A stretch of 44,755 nt of DNA from Christensenellaceae bacterium (lineage in GTDB: Bacteria; Bacillota; Clostridia; Christensenellales; Borkfalkiaceae): positions 1-44,755 of the forward strand of contig JALEKY010000010.1 in NCBI GenBank assembly GCA_022768945.1. Reading direction: 5' to 3'. The notes under the pieces are model-generated. The model searched no databases, was not told where the DNA came from, and was given only the letters and a program-made list of their open reading frames with translations. This document shows positions 41,301-44,755 of this stretch, piece after piece. Numbering within the stretch: the first letter of the stretch is position 1; each line of letters starts with the position of its first letter. A program made the translations under genes and the position numbers.

Positions 41301-41369
41301 TTAGTGTTTTTTGCGGTTTTGCGTCCGGAGCTGCTCCGGTGTATTGTCGCCTGATAGGACGATTAAATT

Positions 41370-41410
41370 AAAAACAGGGAAACTCTTTTGTGAGAATCCC
41401 TGTTTTTTGT
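41370..41410. terminator. Bidirectional terminator between opp operon and glycosyltransferase
   Basis: AAAAACAGGGA pairs with TCCCTGTTTTT across a 16-base loop that can form CTC/GAG, with T-runs on both strands. It lies between the convergent DUF3899 and glycosyltransferase genes. Confidence 0.85.
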
Positions 41411-41428
41411 TTGTTTTAAGCGGGTAAT

Positions 41429-42412
41429 TTATTTTTTAAGCGAAAAGAACGAGCGTTTGCGGTCGGGCGTGTTGTCCTCTCTTTCCGCGTGAAACTTTTC
41501 CTTTATAATATAGACGGGGCGGTTTTTAACCTCGTTGTAAATTCTCGCGGTGTAAATATCCGAAAGCCCTTTTACTGTTAAGTTCCAGCCGAACAGCGCG
41601 CCTATCGTGGGGAAAAGCCAGGGTAAGAGGTCGGTCATTACGCCGGTTGCGGCAAGAACTATAAAAGTTATAAAGCACGCAAGCGACAATACGCTAAGAA
41701 GAATTCCCGATTTAAGCGCAAGCGTAAGGGGATAATCGCTGTTTGAAATTATGCCGTCGCTCGCGAGTTTTACCATTTTTTTAAGGGTGTATTTCGTTTC
41801 GCCTATCTCGCGCGCGGGGCGGTCGAAATCTATAAACGTCTGTTTAAAACCAACCCACGCAGCCTGAGCTCGGAGAAGTCTGTCATGCTCGGGCAGAGAT
41901 ATAATCGCGTCAACCGCTTTTCTCGAGTAAAGTTTGAAATCGCCCACGTTTTCGGGCACTTTCGCGTAAGAAATTCTATGCAGAAACTTGTAGTAAAGCC
42001 TTGCTGTTGCCTTTTTGAAAAAGCTTTCTTTAGGTCTGCTTTTCCGTCTGCCGTGGACTATGTCGAAGCCTTCTTTCCATTTTTCGATCATTTGAAGAGC
42101 GACTTCCGGGGGATCCTGAAGGTCCGCGTCCATGGCGATGACCGCTTGTCCTTTCGCTTCTTTAAGCCCTGCGAGAAACGCTGCTTGCTGACCGAAATTT
42201 CTGCTGAAACTTATGCCTGTTATGCGGCTGTCTTTTTCGCATTGCTCTTTTATGATTTCTTCCGTTCTGTCCTTAGAACCGTCGTTGACTATTATTATTT
42301 CGAATTCTTCGCCCGTTTTTTCGAAAAGCGGAATGACCTTTTCAAAAAAATAAGGCAGACATTCTTCTTCGTTATACGCGGGAACGACTATCGAGTACGT
42401 CGGGTTTTTCAT
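41429..42412 (-). CDS. GT2 glycosyltransferase, GtrB/DPM1-like (polyprenyl-phosphate sugar transferase)
   Basis: A 327-residue protein. Cytoplasmic GT-A domain with VVPAYNEEE (9-17), NDGSKDRT and the metal-binding DADLQD (Asp95-Ala-Asp97), then two membrane segments near residues 228-250 and 262-285, as in GtrB, ArnC and dolichol-phosphate mannose synthase relatives. It should move a sugar (often glucose or mannose) from a nucleotide donor onto undecaprenyl phosphate; the lipid-linked sugar is then flipped and used on surface polymers. Standalone on the minus strand with its own promoter. It could draw on sugar phosphate from the mutase encoded divergently at 42700. Donor unknown. Confidence 0.9.
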   Translation of the reverse strand: MKNPTYSIVVPAYNEEECLPYFFEKVIPLFEKTGEEFEIIIVNDGSKDRTEEIIKEQCEKDSRITGISFSRNFGQQAAFLAGLKEAKGQAVIAMDADLQDPPEVALQMIEKWKEGFDIVHGRRKSRPKESFFKKATARLYYKFLHRISYAKVPENVGDFKLYSRKAVDAIISLPEHDRLLRAQAAWVGFKQTFIDFDRPAREIGETKYTLKKMVKLASDGIISNSDYPLTLALKSGILLSVLSLACFITFIVLAATGVMTDLLPWLFPTIGALFGWNLTVKGLSDIYTARIYNEVKNRPVYIIKEKFHAEREDNTPDRKRSFFSLKK

Positions 42413-42476
42413 TTTCTCACCTGCGGGGCGTTATCGTGTATTTTTAAGAATAAACGCCCGATTTTTCATTATATAT

Positions 42477-42505
42477 ATAATAGCACAAATTTCCGCGTTT
42501 GTAAA
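42477..42505 (-). promoter_or_regulatory. Sigma-A promoter of the glycosyltransferase gene
   Basis: On the minus strand TTTACA (42505-42500), 17-base spacer, TATTAT (42482-42477), about 65 bases before the ATG at 42412. Confidence 0.7.
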
Positions 42506-42589
42506 CGCTTTTTTTAAAATTCGGCAAGCAGTCGCAACGAATGAGATTTTTATGTAAAAGCGATTTTTCGCAGTACCGAATTATTCGTC

Positions 42590-42618
42590 TTGACATTTTC
42601 TTCGAGAAGAAGTATACT
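42590..42618 (+). promoter_or_regulatory. Sigma-A promoter of the phosphohexomutase gene
   Basis: TTGACA (42590-42595), 17-base spacer, TATACT (42613-42618). The spacer holds an inverted repeat TTCTTC-GA-GAAGAA (42599-42612), which could be an operator or chance. The ATG lies about 75 bases further on. Confidence 0.8.
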
Positions 42619-42699
42619 TTTATTTAAACAGGGCTTCGATGTCCGCCTTTTAAAACGTAAACCAAGGCGGGCGATTGAACGAAGTTCGGGGAGAATAAA

Positions 42700-44436
42700 A
42701 TGGATTATAAACTTTCGTATCGGAATTGGCTCGCGAATCCGGCTCTTTCGCCTAAGGAGGTCGAGGAGCTTTCGGCAATTTCGGATAATGAAGAAGAGAT
42801 AGAATATCGCTTCGGTAAAGAACTCGAATTCGGTACCGCCGGAATGCGCGGTATAATCGGGCTCGGCACGAATATGATGAACGTTTACACGGTAAAGAGG
42901 GCTACCGCCGGACTTGCCGAATACATAAAAAGCCTCGGAAGGCGCGCTATGTCGAGGGGGGTTGCGATTTCTTTTGATACGAGAAAGTATTCCGAACTGT
43001 TCGCGAGAACCGCCGCGGGCGTTCTTCTCGCGCAGGGCATAAGAGTATACGCATATACAGAGCCGCACCCCGTTCCGATGCTTTCGTTTGCGGTGAGAAA
43101 TTTGAAAACGATTGCCGGAATAATGATTACCGCAAGTCATAACCCAAAAGAGTATAACGGATACAAGGTTTACGGAGAAGACGGCGCACAGATGTCGCCC
43201 GAAGCTACCGCCGAAGTCGTTAAATGTATTTCCGGAATAGATTGTTTTTCTGTGCCGTGCGTTACGGTCGCTCCTTTTTCGGAAAACGTCGACAGAGCCG
43301 GACTTACGAAAATCGGCAAGTGCGTAGAGGGCAAGTATTACCGCGCGGTATTAAAAACTTCGCTTTCGCGCAAAATAGTAAAAAAACAGGCTAAATCTTT
43401 AAAAATAGTTTATACGCCCATTCACGGCAGCGGATACAAACCGGTTATGGCTGTTCTCGGCAAACTCGGTATCGTTCCCGAAGTCGTTAAGGAGCAGGTT
43501 CTTCCGGACGAAAACTTTTCCACGGTGGAAGTCCCGAATCCCGAAAACAAGGAAGCTCTTTCGATGGGAATTTCCCTTGCCGAAAAAGTCAGGGCGGACG
43601 TCGTTTTCGGAACCGATCCCGACTGCGACAGACTCGGCGTAGCAATAAGAAACGACGACGGAGAATTCGTTTCGCTTACGGGCAATCAAGTCGGCGTGCT
43701 TCTTTCCGACTATATTATATATAGATTAAAGGAAGAAGGTAAACTTCCCGATAACGCGGTTATAGTAAAAAGCTTCGTTTCGTCCGGGCTCGTCGTTCCG
43801 ATTGCAAAACATTACGGAGTGGAGGTCGTAGACGTTCCCGTCGGCTTCAAATACATAGGCGAGAAAATTAAGCAGTACGAAAAAACGAAAGAAAAGACGT
43901 TTATTTTCGGCTTCGAGGAGAGCTGCGGATATCTTCGCGGAACGCACGCGAGGGATAAGGACGCGGTAGTCGCGAGTATGCTGTTTGCCGAAATGGTCTG
44001 CTATTACAATTATAAAAACGTAAGCGTGTTTAAACGGCTCGGCTCGATATACGAAAAATTCGGCTATGCCGCAGAAAAAACGGCAAGCGTTAAGTACGAC
44101 GGAATAAACGCAATGGATGAGATGAACGAGGTTGTTAATTCTCTTAAAGGAAAGTACGTAGCCAAAATCGGCGGATACAACGTAAGAGAAGTGAGAGATT
44201 ATTCTTCGGCTACCGCAATCACTTGCGACGGAAAAACCGTGTCGGTGGACTCCGAACGTACAAACGCGGTTTACTACGAACTCGAGAACGGCATGTTCAT
44301 ATGCGTTCGCCCGAGCGGAACAGAGCCGAAACTTAAAATTTACTACTTCGCAATGGCAAAAGACGAGTTAAACGCTAAGAAAGCGCTCGAAAACCTCGTT
44401 TCGGGGTTCGATGAAACCGTCCTGAAAAAAAATTAA
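42700..44436 (+). CDS. pgcA: Phosphoglucomutase/phosphomannomutase
   Basis: A 578-residue alpha-D-phosphohexomutase of the PgcA/PGM2 length class. Phosphoserine loop TASHNP with Ser146, Mg-binding DPDCDR with Asp306, Asp308 and Asp310, sugar-specificity loop GFEESCGY near residue 408, and phosphate loop RPSGTEPK near residue 533, in the four-domain order. Interconverts glucose-1- and glucose-6-phosphate, and often mannose phosphates, in the cytoplasm, supplying UDP-glucose or GDP-mannose precursors. GGGGAG precedes the ATG. Divergent from the glycosyltransferase gene. The symbol is by similarity; a mannose preference cannot be excluded. Confidence 0.92.
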   Translation: MDYKLSYRNWLANPALSPKEVEELSAISDNEEEIEYRFGKELEFGTAGMRGIIGLGTNMMNVYTVKRATAGLAEYIKSLGRRAMSRGVAISFDTRKYSELFARTAAGVLLAQGIRVYAYTEPHPVPMLSFAVRNLKTIAGIMITASHNPKEYNGYKVYGEDGAQMSPEATAEVVKCISGIDCFSVPCVTVAPFSENVDRAGLTKIGKCVEGKYYRAVLKTSLSRKIVKKQAKSLKIVYTPIHGSGYKPVMAVLGKLGIVPEVVKEQVLPDENFSTVEVPNPENKEALSMGISLAEKVRADVVFGTDPDCDRLGVAIRNDDGEFVSLTGNQVGVLLSDYIIYRLKEEGKLPDNAVIVKSFVSSGLVVPIAKHYGVEVVDVPVGFKYIGEKIKQYEKTKEKTFIFGFEESCGYLRGTHARDKDAVVASMLFAEMVCYYNYKNVSVFKRLGSIYEKFGYAAEKTASVKYDGINAMDEMNEVVNSLKGKYVAKIGGYNVREVRDYSSATAITCDGKTVSVDSERTNAVYYELENGMFICVRPSGTEPKLKIYYFAMAKDELNAKKALENLVSGFDETVLKKN

Positions 44437-44493
44437 AAAAAATAAAAAAAATCGCGAAAAATAGTTGACTTTCTTTTTGCGAAATGATAATAT
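44424..44493 (+). promoter_or_regulatory. Strong rRNA promoter with UP-like A-tracts
   Basis: TTGACT (44465-44470), 17-base spacer, TAATAT (44488-44493), immediately preceded by A-tracts at 44424-44462 like an UP element. This is the usual strength and form of an rrn promoter. Confidence 0.75.
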
Positions 44494-44736
44494 AAATAAG
44501 CTGTCAGTTATGACAGCGAACTCGCCGAAGCGAGAGAAGAAGAGTAGATTGACAACTGCATAGAAAGAAATAAGAAAGAAACAAAGTACAGAAGGCAAAA
44601 ACAAACGAAACTTTAAAAAAGAAAAATGGTTAATACACACGGAAACGTGGAAACAAATCACTGGAAATTAAAGTTTTAGGATTTTTTGAAAGGTATCAAG
44701 CAAATAATTCGACGGATTGCGAGAGCAATCTAAAAA
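44494..44736 (+). ncRNA. rrn leader before 23S rRNA
   Basis: Transcribed spacer with hairpins GCTGTCA-GTTA-TGACAGC (44500-44517), CTCGC-CGAA-GCGAG (44521-44534) and GATTGC-GAGA-GCAATC (44715-44730), plus 'TTGACAACTGCATAGAAAG', a sequence type common in Bacillota 16S-23S spacers ahead of 23S. No gene, tRNA or 16S lies in it. Confidence 0.6.
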
Positions 44737-44755
44737 GATCAAGCTACAAAGAGCA
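44737..44755 (+). rRNA. 23S rRNA, 5' end (continues beyond window)
   Basis: GATCAAGCTACAAAGAGCA matches the start of Bacillota 23S rRNA (GGTCAAGNTANNAAGNGCN form). Only about 19 bases are visible. The preceding 300 bases have a promoter but no 16S gene. Confidence 0.7.

Overview
The window looks like chromosomal DNA of an uncultured anaerobic gut-type Bacillota (Clostridia-like; Christensenellales or a relative would fit, but this is inference from gene style, not a phylogeny). Supporting signs are Gram-positive style lipoproteins, CUT1 sugar and Opp peptide ABC importers, a FakA/FakB fatty acid kinase pair, near-consensus sigma-A promoters with 17-bp spacers, CCA-encoding tRNAs, and surface proteins with bacterial Ig-like domains.

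Left third (1-19473, minus strand): a roughly 19-kb glycan-use locus read right to left. It starts at a strong promoter with a LacI-type operator and carries a class II aldolase, a KDG-kinase-like protein, a YhcH/YjgK protein, a KDPG aldolase, a zinc alcohol dehydrogenase, a 2-hydroxyacid dehydrogenase, a metallo-beta-lactamase-fold hydrolase and a cytoplasmic GH38 alpha-mannosidase. These are followed by three secreted or anchored proteins (an Ig/CBM-like protein, a GxGYxYP lipoprotein, a Big_4 protein), then a sugar-binding lipoprotein and two permeases. The last gene, another secreted protein, runs off the left edge. A divergent LacI regulator (19677-20735) presumably controls the locus. 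The enzymes suggest import of a mannose-type oligosaccharide, hydrolysis inside the cell, and an oxidative route (dehydrogenase, lactonase, absent dehydratase, kinase, aldolase) to pyruvate and triose phosphate; the route is inference.

Middle (20801-31013): a membrane-anchored serine hydrolase, a repeat-rich spacer, a six-gene tRNA array (Gly, Arg, His, Gln, Lys, Lys) with a clear promoter and terminator, fakB-fakA, an operon of a DUF45 metallopeptidase, an AraC regulator and gltX, and a CDF metal exporter. Two inverted copies of a MITE-like element (22571-22735 and 31050-31304) bracket this block.

Right third (31050-41300, plus strand): an oligopeptide ABC importer operon, oppA-B-C-D-F plus a DUF3899 membrane protein. 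Four of its five Opp proteins are enlarged. OppD has a helical insertion of about 365 residues and lacks the usual four C-terminal Fe-S cysteines. OppF has a charged coiled-coil insertion of about 115 residues at a different place. OppC has an extra external domain of about 180 residues, and OppA is about 300 residues longer than usual. The oppA leader can fold into a compact three-way junction. This enlarged importer is the most unusual system here.

Right end: a GtrB-like glycosyltransferase (minus), a phosphoglucomutase/phosphomannomutase (plus), then a strong promoter, an rrn-type leader and the first about 19 bases of a 23S rRNA with no 16S gene before it, suggesting unlinked rRNA genes.
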